From positions 62,001 through 126,000 of the forward strand of contig CADEFM010000008.1 in the NCBI GenBank assembly GCA_902826605.1: a stretch of 64,000 nt of DNA, written 5' to 3'. Below, piece after piece: positions 7,661-17,230 of this stretch. A program made the position numbers and the translations under genes. The DNA comes from an uncultured Acidobacteriota bacterium (GTDB lineage Bacteria; Acidobacteriota; Terriglobia; Bryobacterales; Bryobacteraceae). Within the stretch, counting starts at the first letter, position 1, and the number at the start of each line of letters is the position of its first letter. The notes under the pieces are model-generated. The model searched no databases. It had not been told where the DNA came from and saw only the letters and a list, made by a program, of their open reading frames with translations.

Positions 7661-9571
7661 TTACAGCGCCGCGCGCGGCGCGCCGGGGCGGCTCTTCAAA
7701 AAGCCCAAGAATTCCTGCGTGTCCTTGGTCATTCCCCTATCGAAGGCTGCGATAACGTTGCCATCGGGGTCCATCAGTGCGTAATAAGGGATGGCCACCG
7801 TAGCGAACTTATCGTCCTGAAGTTTTTGGTTTTCCTCAGACATCGCATCCGTTCCGTCGGTGTAGAGTTCGACGAGCACCAACTGTTTGGTTGCCTCCGC
7901 GATTTCAGGGCGCGGGAACATATTGGCTTTCATCCAATGGCAATTGGTGCAGGCATAGCCGGTGAAGGTCACCAGCACTAGTTTGTTTTCCTCGCGCGCT
8001 TTGGCCAGCGCCTCTTTGTAGTGATCCTTCATCCAGACCAGAGGGGGCGAGCCTGCGCTACGGCTCAGCAAACCTGGATTGGTGGCGGCTGGCACATATG
8101 CGTCCAGTTCACCGAGTGGCGCTCCAAACATCCCTGGCAAAAGACTGAAGGCGAACACAAGAAATACGCTCGCGACAATCAATCGCCCAATCTTTAGCGG
8201 CTCTCCAGCGTCGATGCCTTCCAGACGTATTAGGCCCAGCAAATAGAGTCCCGCTAGCACGAACAACACGAACCAGCCAGCCAGGAATCGTTCGCGCGTC
8301 AGCAAACCGAGTTGCAAAACCTGGTCAACATTCGACGCGTACTTCAACATCGCGGCCAACAATACAAATCCCATCACCACTTTCACTCGCGCCAGCCAGC
8401 CGCCGCTCTTGGGCAACTTTTTCAAATAGGAAGGAAAAGCCGCCAGGAAAAAGAACGGCGACGCCAAACCCATCGCGAAGCTCATCATCCCCAACACCGG
8501 CTGCAAACCCTTGGATTGTACGGAGGCGACCAAAAGGCTCCCCATAAATGGTCCGATACAAGCAAAAGAGGTCAGGGCGAAAGTCAGTCCCATCAGCAGC
8601 GTGCCTGCGTAGCCACCGCGCCGCGAGGCGGAATCGAGCTTCGTCAACAAGCTCGAGGGCAGAGTGATTTCGAACGCGCCCAACAAACTGAGCGCGAAAA
8701 CGCCGAAGACCACAGTAATGAATCCATTCACCCACGGATTTGCGCCAAGTTGATTCACTCCAAATGGGCCTACCGCCGCCGTCACCCCCAATCCCAGCGC
8801 GCAGAACAGGACGACGATGCCGGATGAAAACACCACGGCCTGCATGATGCCGCCGCGTTGCCCCAGAAAGAACGAGACGGTGATCGGGATCATTGGAAAA
8901 ACGCACGGTGTAAAAATCGCGGCCAGCCCCAGGCCAAATGCGGTAAACAGAAACGCAGCGAAGCCTGAATCGGCGGCAACACTGTCGGACTTTGTGGACG
9001 TGGGCGTGTTACCATTCACCGTCCTCACGGCAACCGCGCCAGGCTTGATCTCCGTAAATCCAGAGGGCACGACGAACGCCGCTTGCACCGGAGCAAGGCC
9101 GTCCACGTTCAGCCGGAACACCACCGTCTTTTTCCTCGGAGGCAGGCACTGCCGTTCATTGCACGCCTGATAGCGCACGTTGGCGGTCAGCTCCACCGCT
9201 TCCGAAGGCGCGTCGCGCTTGAGGGTAACCACTAGCGGCAAATCTACTTCTGTTTCAAAAATTTCCGTATCTAAATTAAAGTTTCCGTCGAACTTACGAA
9301 TGGGCGGCGGCTGATAGACTTTGGACGATTCCACGGCCGGGCTTTCCGCTAATTCAGCGGTAGTGGGAATGGGGCCGCCCTTGGGTGTGGTTAGCGAATA
9401 TAGATGCCAGCCCTCTTGAAACGTAGCTTTGAGATGCAGGGTAACGGACGAACCGGCCGGAACGCGTGCCGATGCCGATGTCATACTCCATTGGATGGGA
9501 TCTAGCCGTTGCGCGAGCGAAGCGCCCGCAAGCGCCAGGACGGACAGGGCGAAGATGGGCGCCTTCTTCAT
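7661..9571 (-). CDS. dsbD: Thiol:disulfide interchange protein DsbD
   Basis: 636 residues with the classical three-part layout. An exported N-terminal domain with the cysteine pair CNERQC (about residue 136) is followed by a multi-pass membrane domain with conserved cysteines in FTPCVFPMIP and FACIGPFMG. A C-terminal thioredoxin-like domain carries GYACTNCHWMKANMF. DsbD carries electrons from cytoplasmic thioredoxin across the inner membrane to periplasmic thiol reductases. All three cysteine pairs are present, so it should be functional. It stands ten bases after plsX in the same direction. Confidence 0.92.
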   Translation of the reverse strand: MKKAPIFALSVLALAGASLAQRLDPIQWSMTSASARVPAGSSVTLHLKATFQEGWHLYSLTTPKGGPIPTTAELAESPAVESSKVYQPPPIRKFDGNFNLDTEIFETEVDLPLVVTLKRDAPSEAVELTANVRYQACNERQCLPPRKKTVVFRLNVDGLAPVQAAFVVPSGFTEIKPGAVAVRTVNGNTPTSTKSDSVAADSGFAAFLFTAFGLGLAAIFTPCVFPMIPITVSFFLGQRGGIMQAVVFSSGIVVLFCALGLGVTAAVGPFGVNQLGANPWVNGFITVVFGVFALSLLGAFEITLPSSLLTKLDSASRRGGYAGTLLMGLTFALTSFACIGPFMGSLLVASVQSKGLQPVLGMMSFAMGLASPFFFLAAFPSYLKKLPKSGGWLARVKVVMGFVLLAAMLKYASNVDQVLQLGLLTRERFLAGWFVLFVLAGLYLLGLIRLEGIDAGEPLKIGRLIVASVFLVFAFSLLPGMFGAPLGELDAYVPAATNPGLLSRSAGSPPLVWMKDHYKEALAKAREENKLVLVTFTGYACTNCHWMKANMFPRPEIAEATKQLVLVELYTDGTDAMSEENQKLQDDKFATVAIPYYALMDPDGNVIAAFDRGMTKDTQEFLGFLKSRPGAPRAAL

Positions 9572-9580
9572 TTGGCAGTT

Positions 9581-10600
9581 CTATTTCGCGACCGCGTGAA
9601 ATGCCGTTCGATCTAGTTCCTCTTCTATTCTCTCATTAATACGGCCCTTGGCGAACTCGGCCGCCACTCGAATCGCGTTCTTGATGGCGTTGGCATTGGA
9701 TCGTCCGTGGCAGATGATGCTGACGCCTTTTACCCCCAAAAGGGGCGCTCCGCCGTATTCGGAATAATCAACACGCTTCCGAAAATCGCTATAAGCCTGG
9801 CGCGACAGAACGTAGCCTAGCTTGCGGGTAATGGTCGAGGCAAGTGATTCGCGCAGCATGCCTTGCATCATTTCCACCAGGCCTTCGCTCACCTTCAAAG
9901 CGACGTTGCCGGTGAAGCCATCGCAGACCACCACATCGGCCAAGCCGGAGTAAAGATCGCGGCCTTCCACGTTCCCGATGAAATGGAAAGGTAATGCTTT
10001 TAACAGCGGGGTCGCACCCTTGGTAAGATCGTTGCCCTTGTGCTCTTCCTCTCCGATAGAGAGCAACCCAACGCGGGGGCGTTTGATGTGAAAAATGATG
10101 CGCGAATAAATCTCGCCCATCACGGCGAATTGGGCAAGCATGGCCGGCGAGGAATCGACATTCGCTCCCACGTCCACAACCACCACGGGTGTGCCTTTTA
10201 ACGTGGGGAACGCAGAAGCCAGCGCAGGGCGCTGAACTCCGCGCACCATGCCTTGAATCATTTTGGCGGTGGCCATGACCGCGCCGGTGTTGCCCGCTGA
10301 AACGAATCCCTGCGCCGCGCCATCGCGCAGCAGCCTGGCGGCTACGTGGATGGAAGAATTCTTCTTGGTGCGAATGGCCTTGGCCGCTGCATCCTCCATG
10401 CTGATGACTTCATCGGCATGATGGATTTCAATCGGCAAACCGGCGGCGCTACGATGTTGGGCCAATTCAGCGCGGATCGCATCCTGAAGGCCTACCAGAA
10501 TAACCTTGACGTCAAGCTCAGAAGCGGCACGAATAGCGCCTTCCACTTCGGATTTAGGGGCGTGATCGCCCCCCATGGCGTCGACCGCGATCGTCAGCAT
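9581..10600 (-). CDS. plsX: Phosphate acyltransferase PlsX
   Basis: 339 residues with the characteristic start [15 protein letters not shown] and motifs such as [31 protein letters not shown] and [16 protein letters not shown]. PlsX converts acyl-ACP and phosphate to acyl-phosphate, the donor for PlsY in phospholipid synthesis. The order yceD-rpmF-plsX is a conserved bacterial arrangement and is found here intact on the minus strand. Confidence 0.96.
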   Translation of the reverse strand: MLTIAVDAMGGDHAPKSEVEGAIRAASELDVKVILVGLQDAIRAELAQHRSAAGLPIEIHHADEVISMEDAAAKAIRTKKNSSIHVAARLLRDGAAQGFVSAGNTGAVMATAKMIQGMVRGVQRPALASAFPTLKGTPVVVVDVGANVDSSPAMLAQFAVMGEIYSRIIFHIKRPRVGLLSIGEEEHKGNDLTKGATPLLKALPFHFIGNVEGRDLYSGLADVVVCDGFTGNVALKVSEGLVEMMQGMLRESLASTITRKLGYVLSRQAYSDFRKRVDYSEYGGAPLLGVKGVSIICHGRSNANAIKNAIRVAAEFAKGRINERIEEELDRTAFHAVAK

Positions 10601-10622
10601 GAGAGCGTGAAAGTGTTATTCG

Positions 10623-10805
10623 TTATTCTTCAACCACTTCGATCACTTCCCTGCCCTTATACTTTCCGCACTTGGCGCACACGCGGTGGGGGAGTTTCGG
10701 TTCGTGGCAATTGGGGCACTCGGAAAGCACGGCGCGGCGCAAGGAGTCATGAGTGCGGCGGGCCGCTGTACGGCGCTGGGAGTGTCTTCGTTTTGGATTT
10801 GGCAT
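10623..10805 (-). CDS. rpmF: Ribosomal protein bL32
   Basis: 60 residues, MPNPKRRHSQRRTAARRTHD followed by a four-cysteine zinc ribbon (CPNCHEPKLPHRVCAKCG) and GREV near the end. This is the full length of a zinc-type L32 of the large ribosomal subunit. It sits 15 bases after yceD and 22 before plsX, in one operon. Confidence 0.97.
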   Translation of the reverse strand: MPNPKRRHSQRRTAARRTHDSLRRAVLSECPNCHEPKLPHRVCAKCGKYKGREVIEVVEE

Positions 10806-10820
10806 CGATTTATCTCTACT

Positions 10821-11363
10821 TCAATTCTTTTTTCGCTCGCCCTTAATGGCGAGTTCTTTCAGCGCCGACCAGCGATCATCGCTCGCCGCCGTTTGGCACT
10901 GACAATCTCTCTGATTCCGGTTTTGACCGCAGACCGGACAAATTCCCTTACAATCTTCACTGCAAACGCGCTGCATAGGCAGCGCCAGCAACACCTGCTC
11001 GCGAAGCACGTCGTTCAGCTCCACTCCGTCGCCTTCGTAAAAGCCCATTTCGGCTTCGCCGCTGTCGATCTCCTTATCGTCGCCGTAGCCTTCGTCCACT
11101 GGACGATAGTACAACGCGAAATCGGAGTCAACCAAAAATCGTGCCGTCTCCAAGCAGCGGTCGCAATCGTCTTCCATCGCGACGGTCACGTGTCCGGAAA
11201 CGCGAATTTCTCCAAGCGCACCCGTCACCAACTCGGCTTTACCGGCAGTCTTTAAAGCTCTGGCCTGCCGTAGGTTACCATCCTGGTAATCGATCTGGCC
11301 AGGAGCGATTTCCAGGTCAAACCGCGCGGCACGAACATCCAGATCCCGAACATGAAAGAACAC
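10821..11363 (-). CDS. yceD: YceD/DUF177 family protein (23S rRNA accumulation)
   Basis: 180 residues from a GTG start at 11363 (MFFHVRDLDV...), chosen because family members begin with this strand; the frame stays open to 11414. The DUF177 hallmark is the pair of cysteines in MEDDCDRCLE, and the C-terminus adds CSEDCKGICPVCGQN, the second metal-type cluster of the longer variant. YceD is needed for normal 23S rRNA accumulation in some bacteria and is almost always linked to rpmF. Confidence 0.9.
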   Translation of the reverse strand: MFFHVRDLDVRAARFDLEIAPGQIDYQDGNLRQARALKTAGKAELVTGALGEIRVSGHVTVAMEDDCDRCLETARFLVDSDFALYYRPVDEGYGDDKEIDSGEAEMGFYEGDGVELNDVLREQVLLALPMQRVCSEDCKGICPVCGQNRNQRDCQCQTAASDDRWSALKELAIKGERKKN

Positions 11364-11495
11364 AATACACCCCGCAGGCGGTTGAGGCCGAACCACAAGT
11401 ATATCAAGGCACACAGGGATGTGTCTTGCGCCGCTCTCGTCTCATACCCAAGAAATTGGGAACTAAATGACCCTCCGAGTTGAATTGCATACGAG

Positions 11496-12074
11496 ATGCA
11501 TGACAGCACGTCTCATTTACGAGTGAGCGGGGGCGATCAGGATTTGATGCGGCGGATGCTCGGCGGCGGCGAAGAGGCCTTCGTCGAACTGTACGCGCGT
11601 CATCAAGGGCCGCTGTTCCGTTTTAGCTTGCACATGACCGGCAGTACTACGATGGCGGAGGATGTCACGCAGGACGTTTTCCTCGCGCTGATGGTGCACG
11701 GACGGCGGTTCGACGCTTCGCGCGGAAATTTGCGCTCGTTCTTGTTCGGTATCGCGAGAAATCATATCTTGAGGCGTCTAGACAAGGAACGAGGCCTGCA
11801 ATCGGAGCCGGAAGATTTCGATGTGCCCTCCGACGTCGATGCGCTCGAAGACTTGACGCGTCGCGAAACGATCGAAGGAGTGCGGCGGGCGATTGTGAGT
11901 CTGCCCCGGGTCTATCGGGAGGCGGTGGTGTTGTGCGAACTGGAAGAATGCAGTTACGAGGAAGCGGCGCTGGTTCTGGAATGCCCCGTGGGAACCGTTC
12001 GATCCCGCATCAGCAGGGGCCGGGAGATGCTGGCGCGCAAGTTAGAAGGAATCGCCCAAGCGAGGAGCGTCTAA
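11496..12074 (+). CDS. ECF-type RNA polymerase sigma factor
   Basis: 192 residues with region 2 (FVELYARHQGPLFRFSLHM, TMAEDVTQDVFLAL) and region 4 (LPRVYREAVVLCELEECSYE, LECPVGTVRSRISRGREML). This is the usual size of an extracytoplasmic function sigma factor. Four bases after its stop starts a small membrane protein gene, followed by a secreted protein gene. The three probably form one transcription unit in which the sigma factor is held by the membrane protein. Confidence 0.93.
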   Translation: MHDSTSHLRVSGGDQDLMRRMLGGGEEAFVELYARHQGPLFRFSLHMTGSTTMAEDVTQDVFLALMVHGRRFDASRGNLRSFLFGIARNHILRRLDKERGLQSEPEDFDVPSDVDALEDLTRRETIEGVRRAIVSLPRVYREAVVLCELEECSYEEAALVLECPVGTVRSRISRGREMLARKLEGIAQARSV

Positions 12075-12078
12075 CGAC

Positions 12079-12687
12079 ATGACCGACGACAAAATCCTCA
12101 AAGCGTTAAGATTCCTGGCGGAAGAAGACCGCTGTTTGGAGGCTCCTCCGGCCTTGGCCTGGCGAATACTGGCCGAGTTTCGCGTCCGCCGTCGGCGGCG
12201 TTTCCTGGGTAAGGCCGCCGCCTGGACCCTCGCCACGGCCGCTGCGGTGATGAGTGTGTTGCTCTTGTCGCACGGTCCGGCAAAAGAGCCATCCCCGGTC
12301 GCGGGAGCGCCGCAGCGGGTGATGCCTCAGGCGCTTTCCCAAGCCGCCACCCCGACGCCGGCTCCTGTACAAATCGCCCCGCGAAGCAGGGGGAAGTCTG
12401 GCGCGTCCACTGCACGCACGTTCTCCGCGTCGCTTCCTGCGGTTCCCGAGAGTCGGCCTGAGATATACACGCCCCAGGTAGTGACCGATTTTTATCCCTT
12501 GCTCGATCCCGCTCCGCCATTCGAGCGGGGACAGCTTCTGCGTGTAAATTTGCCCGCTTCTGCGATGCGATCCATTGGACTGCCGGTGCATGAAGATCGT
12601 TTGAACGAAGCCGTACAGGCAGACATTTTGTTGGGCGAAGAAGGTTTGCCAAGAGCCATTCGCTTTGTCGGATTTCAAGTGCGATAA
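12079..12687 (+). CDS. Single-pass membrane protein, likely anti-sigma partner
   Basis: 202 residues: a charged cytosolic N-terminus of about 40 residues ending in RVRRRRR, one membrane segment (AAAWTLATAAAVMSVLLL, residues 46-63), a Pro/Ala-rich periplasmic linker and a short folded C-terminal domain (FERGQLLRVNLPASAMRSIG, LNEAVQADILLGEEGLPRAI). The topology and the four-base spacing to an ECF sigma gene suggest an anti-sigma or sigma-regulating role. There is no HxxxCxxC zinc motif, so it is not a ZAS-type anti-sigma factor. Confidence 0.6.
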   Translation: MTDDKILKALRFLAEEDRCLEAPPALAWRILAEFRVRRRRRFLGKAAAWTLATAAAVMSVLLLSHGPAKEPSPVAGAPQRVMPQALSQAATPTPAPVQIAPRSRGKSGASTARTFSASLPAVPESRPEIYTPQVVTDFYPLLDPAPPFERGQLLRVNLPASAMRSIGLPVHEDRLNEAVQADILLGEEGLPRAIRFVGFQVR

Positions 12688-12702
12688 CAGGGAGATGGAG
12701 AT

Positions 12703-13641
12703 ATGAAAATGACTTCGAAGTTGTGCTGGACGTCTGCGGCTGTCGCCAGCGTATTGTTGGCGCAAGATCCGCCGGATTTTGTTGCCGCTACCCCCGCCTT
12801 TCAAATTGGCAGCGCCGCAGGTCCGCGGACGTTTGAATTCGTGGCGGGAGAGATGGTGATGGGCGCTCCCGTAAAAGGTGCGCCTTATTCGGCCGACGCC
12901 GTGACGGAAACCATACAAACTCTGGCCGATGGCAATCGCATCGTCAACCGTAGCACCGCGAAGATCTATCGCGATAGCGAAGGCCGTGAGCGGCGCGAGC
13001 AATCTCTGCAAAGCATCGGCCCATTCGCGCCCCAAGGCGGCGAGCCGGTGCAGACGGTTTTCATCTCCGACCCCGTGGCCGGCGTGAATTATTCATTGCA
13101 CGTAAAAGAACACATCGCGATGAAAATGCCCGCCCCGTCCTTCGGCGCGATGCCGGCGCCTCCCCCGATAGGTGAGCGCGGCCAATTCAACGTCATGATT
13201 CATCGCGGCGGCGCTACCGCAGGAATGCCCATGCCGCCACCGCCGGGTGCACCACAAGTCATGTTTTTTCAGCGGGACGTGTCTGGCGCAGTGATACGTG
13301 CGGACAACTCTGCTCCCAAGAGTGAGCAGTTGGGATCGCAATACGTGGACGGGGTGCAGGCAACTGGAACGCGCGATATTATAACGATTCCGGCCGGGCG
13401 GTTCGGCAACGAGAAACCCATTGAGATCACGGATGAGCGCTGGTATTCACAGCAGCTGCAAGTGACAGTGCGCTCCGAACACAGTGACCCGCGCATGGGT
13501 AAAACCGCCTATTCGCTCCACAATATTTCGCTTGCCGAGCCTTCGGCGGCGCTATTCCAGGTTCCGGCGGATTACAGCGTGAAAGAACCGCAGATGGACA
13601 TCCAACGCATAGAGCGCAAGGTAGAACAAAAGCTGGAGTAA
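12703..13641 (+). CDS. Secreted protein of unknown function
   Basis: 312 residues, signal peptide at the N-terminus (SKLCWTSAAVASVLLAQ) and a GGAGATG ribosome site nine bases before the ATG. The segment TETIQTLADGNRIVNRSTAK, IYRDSEGRERRE is a motif I recognise from secreted acidobacterial proteins of unknown role. A Pro/Met-rich stretch follows, then TIPAGRFGNEKPIEITDERW and VTVRSEHSDPRMG. It follows the sigma factor and the membrane protein closely, so it may be the cell-envelope component of that system. Confidence 0.7.
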   Translation: MKMTSKLCWTSAAVASVLLAQDPPDFVAATPAFQIGSAAGPRTFEFVAGEMVMGAPVKGAPYSADAVTETIQTLADGNRIVNRSTAKIYRDSEGRERREQSLQSIGPFAPQGGEPVQTVFISDPVAGVNYSLHVKEHIAMKMPAPSFGAMPAPPPIGERGQFNVMIHRGGATAGMPMPPPPGAPQVMFFQRDVSGAVIRADNSAPKSEQLGSQYVDGVQATGTRDIITIPAGRFGNEKPIEITDERWYSQQLQVTVRSEHSDPRMGKTAYSLHNISLAEPSAALFQVPADYSVKEPQMDIQRIERKVEQKLE

Positions 13642-13719
13642 GAGCTCGTTCCATAAGCGCCGTGGCAACGCGGCGACTCCGGTGAAACCCCGCGGCAAGG
13701 GGACACGTACAATTGACAT

Positions 13720-15081
13720 ATGCGCTGGTTGGCGGCGGTAGTGGTGTGTCTGGCGGCGGCCATACCGGCAGTCTCTCAGAAGTCCAGAACCACGAAATCA
13801 CCGGCTCCGAAGCGCACGGCAGCTCCCAAATCCGCGCCCGTCGCGCCCGTTCCTACGAAATTTCCGTTGGAGACGCTGCGCGTGAACGGCAACCGCAAAT
13901 TCGCCACCGATACAATTATTGCGGTCAGCGGGCTCAAAATTGGACAGGGCATCACGAAAGAAGATTTCGATGCCGCTCGAGAACGCCTGCTTGCCACGGG
14001 TGGATTCATGAGCGTGGGGTATAAGTTCGAACCGAGCAAGACGGCCACAGGCTTCGACGGTGTGCTGGAGATAGTGGAAGCCATACCGCTGTTCCGTTAC
14101 CGCTTCGAGGAACTTCCGGCCCCCGATGCGGATTTACGGGCGGCACTGGCGAAACAGGAGCCCCTGTTCGGCGAGGAAATTCCCGCCGCTCGCGACGTGA
14201 TCGGCCGCTATGAAAAAGCCCTGACCGAATATTTTGGCGGTAAGACTCCGGTGGAGGGACGGCTGCGGAATGAGCTCGCGGGCGAGCCGGTGGTCCTGTT
14301 CCGTCCGCCTGGTGAGCGGCCGCGTATCGCCGAAATCCGCTTTGTGGGGAATAGTGTCATTGACACCGCCAAGCTCGCCAACGCGTTTTCCGCGGTGGCG
14401 ATCGGCGCAGCATTTACAGATCCAAACGTGCGGCTTTTGCTCGACTCAAGCATTCGCAGATTGTACGACGCCAAAGGCCGGCTGCGTATGTCGTTCACGA
14501 AGATTGAGGGTGAAAAATCCAGACGCCCCGGCGTGAACGGAATCGCGCTCAGCGTAACCATTGATGAAGGGCCTGAATACACGCTGGGCGCGGTGCGCTT
14601 CACTGGAGTAGCCCAGGGGCAGCAAAGTGAAATCGTGAAACTTGCCGAATTTAAGAGCAAGGAGATAGCGGATTTCGATGAGATCGACGCGGGGCTTTTA
14701 CGCATCACGAAGCGGTATAAGTCCACTGGCTACCTGAAAGTGGCGACGAAGGCAGACAGGACATTGCACGATGCGGAGAAAACGGTGGATCTGGCGGTCA
14801 CCATCACACCGGGTCCGCGATATATGTATGGCAAATTGACGGTAGCAGGCCTGGACATCCTGAGCGAGCCAGCGGTTCACAAGCTGTGGGGCGAGCGCGC
14901 TGGGAAACCCTTCGATCCCGATTTCCCGGATGCATTCCTGAAAAATATTCGCGATGAGCGTATGTTCGATAATCTAGGCGAAACCACCGCCGTAACTAAG
15001 CTTAATGAGGATACACACACGGCCGATGTGACCGTGACATTTAAAGGCGCGCCGCCCTCGCGGGAACGGCGCAGGCCTTGA
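13720..15081 (+). CDS. Exported multi-POTRA protein without a beta-barrel
   Basis: 453 residues with a signal peptide (MRWLAAVVVCLAAAIPAVSQ) and a Lys/Pro/Ala-rich linker, then about four or five POTRA-like repeats. Examples are LETLRVNGNRKFATDTIIAV, AEIRFVGNSVIDTAKLANAF, YTLGAVRFTGVAQGQQSEIV and MYGKLTVAGLDILSEPAVHK. BamA/TamA proteins carry such repeats before a C-terminal 16-stranded barrel. Here the protein ends with a POTRA strand and a basic tail (PPSRERRRP), so the barrel is absent. It may act as a periplasmic scaffold in outer-membrane assembly. No frame continuing the barrel is seen downstream. Confidence 0.75.
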   Translation: MRWLAAVVVCLAAAIPAVSQKSRTTKSPAPKRTAAPKSAPVAPVPTKFPLETLRVNGNRKFATDTIIAVSGLKIGQGITKEDFDAARERLLATGGFMSVGYKFEPSKTATGFDGVLEIVEAIPLFRYRFEELPAPDADLRAALAKQEPLFGEEIPAARDVIGRYEKALTEYFGGKTPVEGRLRNELAGEPVVLFRPPGERPRIAEIRFVGNSVIDTAKLANAFSAVAIGAAFTDPNVRLLLDSSIRRLYDAKGRLRMSFTKIEGEKSRRPGVNGIALSVTIDEGPEYTLGAVRFTGVAQGQQSEIVKLAEFKSKEIADFDEIDAGLLRITKRYKSTGYLKVATKADRTLHDAEKTVDLAVTITPGPRYMYGKLTVAGLDILSEPAVHKLWGERAGKPFDPDFPDAFLKNIRDERMFDNLGETTAVTKLNEDTHTADVTVTFKGAPPSRERRRP

Positions 15082-15091
15082 GACTCAGCCG

Positions 15092-15628
15092 CTATTTCCG
15101 CACGCGTAAAATACAATGGATGTCCTGGGCCGGGAAAATCCACGCCGCATGACGTTCATACCAGTTCAACGATAAGCCGCTAATCACGCGTCCCAAGTTA
15201 TCCAAAATCAGGTTTCCGCCGAATGTCAGCCGCACCTCCCGAACTTCAAAGGCCACGGGAAATCCAACGAACGTGGGGAAATCCTGGGCGCGGAAATATT
15301 CGAAGCTGCGCACCGCCAAGTGGCGGCGGTGCGTGGGATCGATGTAGGAATTGTGAGAGCTGAAGTGCGGAGTGACGATGAACACCTCGGCTCCGTTTTT
15401 CGCCACGCGATGCACTTCGGCCATGGCGGTTGTCACATCCTCGACATGCTCAATGATGTGCGACATGTAGATGCGGGCAAAGCGATTGTCTTCCAGAGGC
15501 CAGGGGTAGCGATCTAGGTCCCACACCAGGTCGGCCCCCGATTGTGGAGCGCGGTCCATGCCAAACGCACCAGGTTCCTGCCGCCGAGTTCCGCAGCCGA
15601 TGTCGAGAGCCTCCCCCTCTTGAGTCAT
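15092..15628 (-). CDS. Small class I SAM-dependent methyltransferase
   Basis: 178 residues with motif I LDIGCGTRRQEPGAFGMD close to the N-terminus, motif II DNRFARIYMSHIIEHV and motif III AKNGAEVFIVTPHFSSHNSY. This is a methyltransferase domain of the type 11 group, short because the usual N-terminal helix is missing. The HFSS..SYIDPTHR segment recalls enzymes acting on sugars or lipids near glycan gene clusters. It converges with the POTRA gene. Confidence 0.8.
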   Translation of the reverse strand: MTQEGEALDIGCGTRRQEPGAFGMDRAPQSGADLVWDLDRYPWPLEDNRFARIYMSHIIEHVEDVTTAMAEVHRVAKNGAEVFIVTPHFSSHNSYIDPTHRRHLAVRSFEYFRAQDFPTFVGFPVAFEVREVRLTFGGNLILDNLGRVISGLSLNWYERHAAWIFPAQDIHCILRVRK

Positions 15629-15710
15629 ACAGGCATTGTCGCATCCGGCACGACGCGCGGAGCGGCGTTTTCAGGCTGCCATCAGATGCCGAATGTTATC
15701 CTAATCTGCA

Positions 15711-16499
15711 GTGCCGTTCCCTCTGAATTTCCACCTGGACCAATACGATGGTCCGCTGGATCTGTTGCTGGATCTGATCCGGAAGCAGCAAATAAACATT
15801 TACGACATTCCGATCGCGCGCATCACCTCGCAGTATTTGGAATACATGCAGAAGGCGTTGGAGATGGATATCGAGCTCTCGGCCGAATTCGTCTACATGG
15901 CCGCCACGCTGATTCAAATCAAGTCGAAGACGCTATTGCCGCGCGACCCGGCACTGCAGGAAATCTCACCCGAAGAAGACCCGCGCCAGGAACTCGTGGA
16001 CCGCCTGCTGGAGCATGAGCGCTTCAAGTCCGCCGCGGAGATGCTGCATCAGAAACGAGTGGTGGAAGAAGCGGTCTGGTCGAACCCGCAAATAGAGCAC
16101 TTCCGCGCAGAGGATGGCATGGAACCAGGACTGGCCGTCACGATTCACGACCTGGTAAAGACTTTTCAAACCGTCCTTGAACGCACCAAGAACCGGCCCA
16201 TCTACGAAGTAACGGGCGAAGATGTTTCGGTGCCGGATATGATTCGCTATGTCCGAAATATTTTTGAAGGTGAGCGCAGGGACGAAGTGGTTTCCGCGCG
16301 CGACCTATTCGAACGCCAAAAAACACGCCGTGCGATGATCTGCTTGTTTCTGGCATTGCTGGAACTGGTAAAACTACAGGCCGTGGGCTTGACGCAGGCC
16401 GACGCGTTTGGCGAGATCGGGTTGAGAAAACTGAAGGGGTTTGATGCGGTCTTCTCATCGGATCAGACAATGGCCGCAATTGACGAAGGGTATCAGTAG
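15711..16499 (+). CDS. scpA: Segregation and condensation protein A
   Basis: 262 residues from a GTG start, FHLDQYDGPLDLLLDLIRKQ being the ScpA hallmark, with ARITSQYLEYMQ and ELSAEFVYMAATLIQIKSK next. ScpA is the kleisin subunit that links the two SMC heads in the bacterial condensin complex. scpB follows after two bases, so the two are coupled. Confidence 0.95.
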   Translation: MPFPLNFHLDQYDGPLDLLLDLIRKQQINIYDIPIARITSQYLEYMQKALEMDIELSAEFVYMAATLIQIKSKTLLPRDPALQEISPEEDPRQELVDRLLEHERFKSAAEMLHQKRVVEEAVWSNPQIEHFRAEDGMEPGLAVTIHDLVKTFQTVLERTKNRPIYEVTGEDVSVPDMIRYVRNIFEGERRDEVVSARDLFERQKTRRAMICLFLALLELVKLQAVGLTQADAFGEIGLRKLKGFDAVFSSDQTMAAIDEGYQ

Positions 16500-16501
16500 G
16501 A

Positions 16502-17230
16502 ATGGACGAAACATTTAACGAAGCGCCAGACGTCCAGGAAGACGCAGGGCAGGAACAGGCCAGCGTGGACGCGATCGAAATCGCAGAACGGTCCGCGGAG
16601 CCACAGGCCGCGATGGATGACCCGCAATTGAAAGCAATCCTCGAAGCCATTATCTACGTGACAGACGAGCCCCTTTCCGCGCAGCAGATCGCGGCTGCGT
16701 TGGAGCGTCCGCTCGACGTAGTGATGCGCCTATTGAATGAGCTTACGGCGGAGTACGCCGCACCGGAGCGCGGTTTGTCGATTCGCGAAGTGGCGGGCGG
16801 ATATAAGATGGCAACGAAAGCCGAGCACCACGAAGCCGTGCGGGCATTCGTCAAGAAATTGACTCCGCCACTGCGGTTGTCGCTCGCCGCGTTGGAAACG
16901 CTGGCAGTGGTGGCCTACAAACAGCCGGTAACCGCACCGGAGATTATGGACATCCGCGGTGTCCAAGGCGCGGGCGTGCTGAAGACCTTGTTGGACCGTA
17001 AACTGATCTCCGAGGCGGGCCGCAAGAAAGTTGTGGGGCAGCCGATTCTGTACAAGACCACCAAAGACTTTCTGGTGCAGTTCGGTTTAAAGGATCTTCG
17101 CGAACTGCCAACGCTAAAAGAATTCGAAGAGCTTGGGCGCATGGCGGTGGCGGAGCAGGAAGAACTTCCGCTCACAGCCGAGGGCGAAGCTGCGCCGGCC
17201 AGCGAAGAAGCATCGGCGGAAAATGCCTGA
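16502..17230 (+). CDS. scpB: Segregation and condensation protein B
   Basis: 242 residues. An acidic N-terminal extension of about 45 residues precedes the two winged-helix domains (LKAILEAIIYVTDEPLSAQQ, LSLAALETLAVVAYKQPVT, IRGVQGAGVLKTLLDRKLI). A Glu/Ala-rich tail ends the protein. It is the partner of ScpA in the SMC complex. Its stop overlaps the rluB start by eight bases. Confidence 0.95.
   Translation: MDETFNEAPDVQEDAGQEQASVDAIEIAERSAEPQAAMDDPQLKAILEAIIYVTDEPLSAQQIAAALERPLDVVMRLLNELTAEYAAPERGLSIREVAGGYKMATKAEHHEAVRAFVKKLTPPLRLSLAALETLAVVAYKQPVTAPEIMDIRGVQGAGVLKTLLDRKLISEAGRKKVVGQPILYKTTKDFLVQFGLKDLRELPTLKEFEELGRMAVAEQEELPLTAEGEAAPASEEASAENA

Noticed and set aside
12106-13035. 309-codon minus-strand frame
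   Set aside because: It spans two well-supported plus-strand genes and their junction, and its product is Arg/Gly/Ser-rich without motifs.
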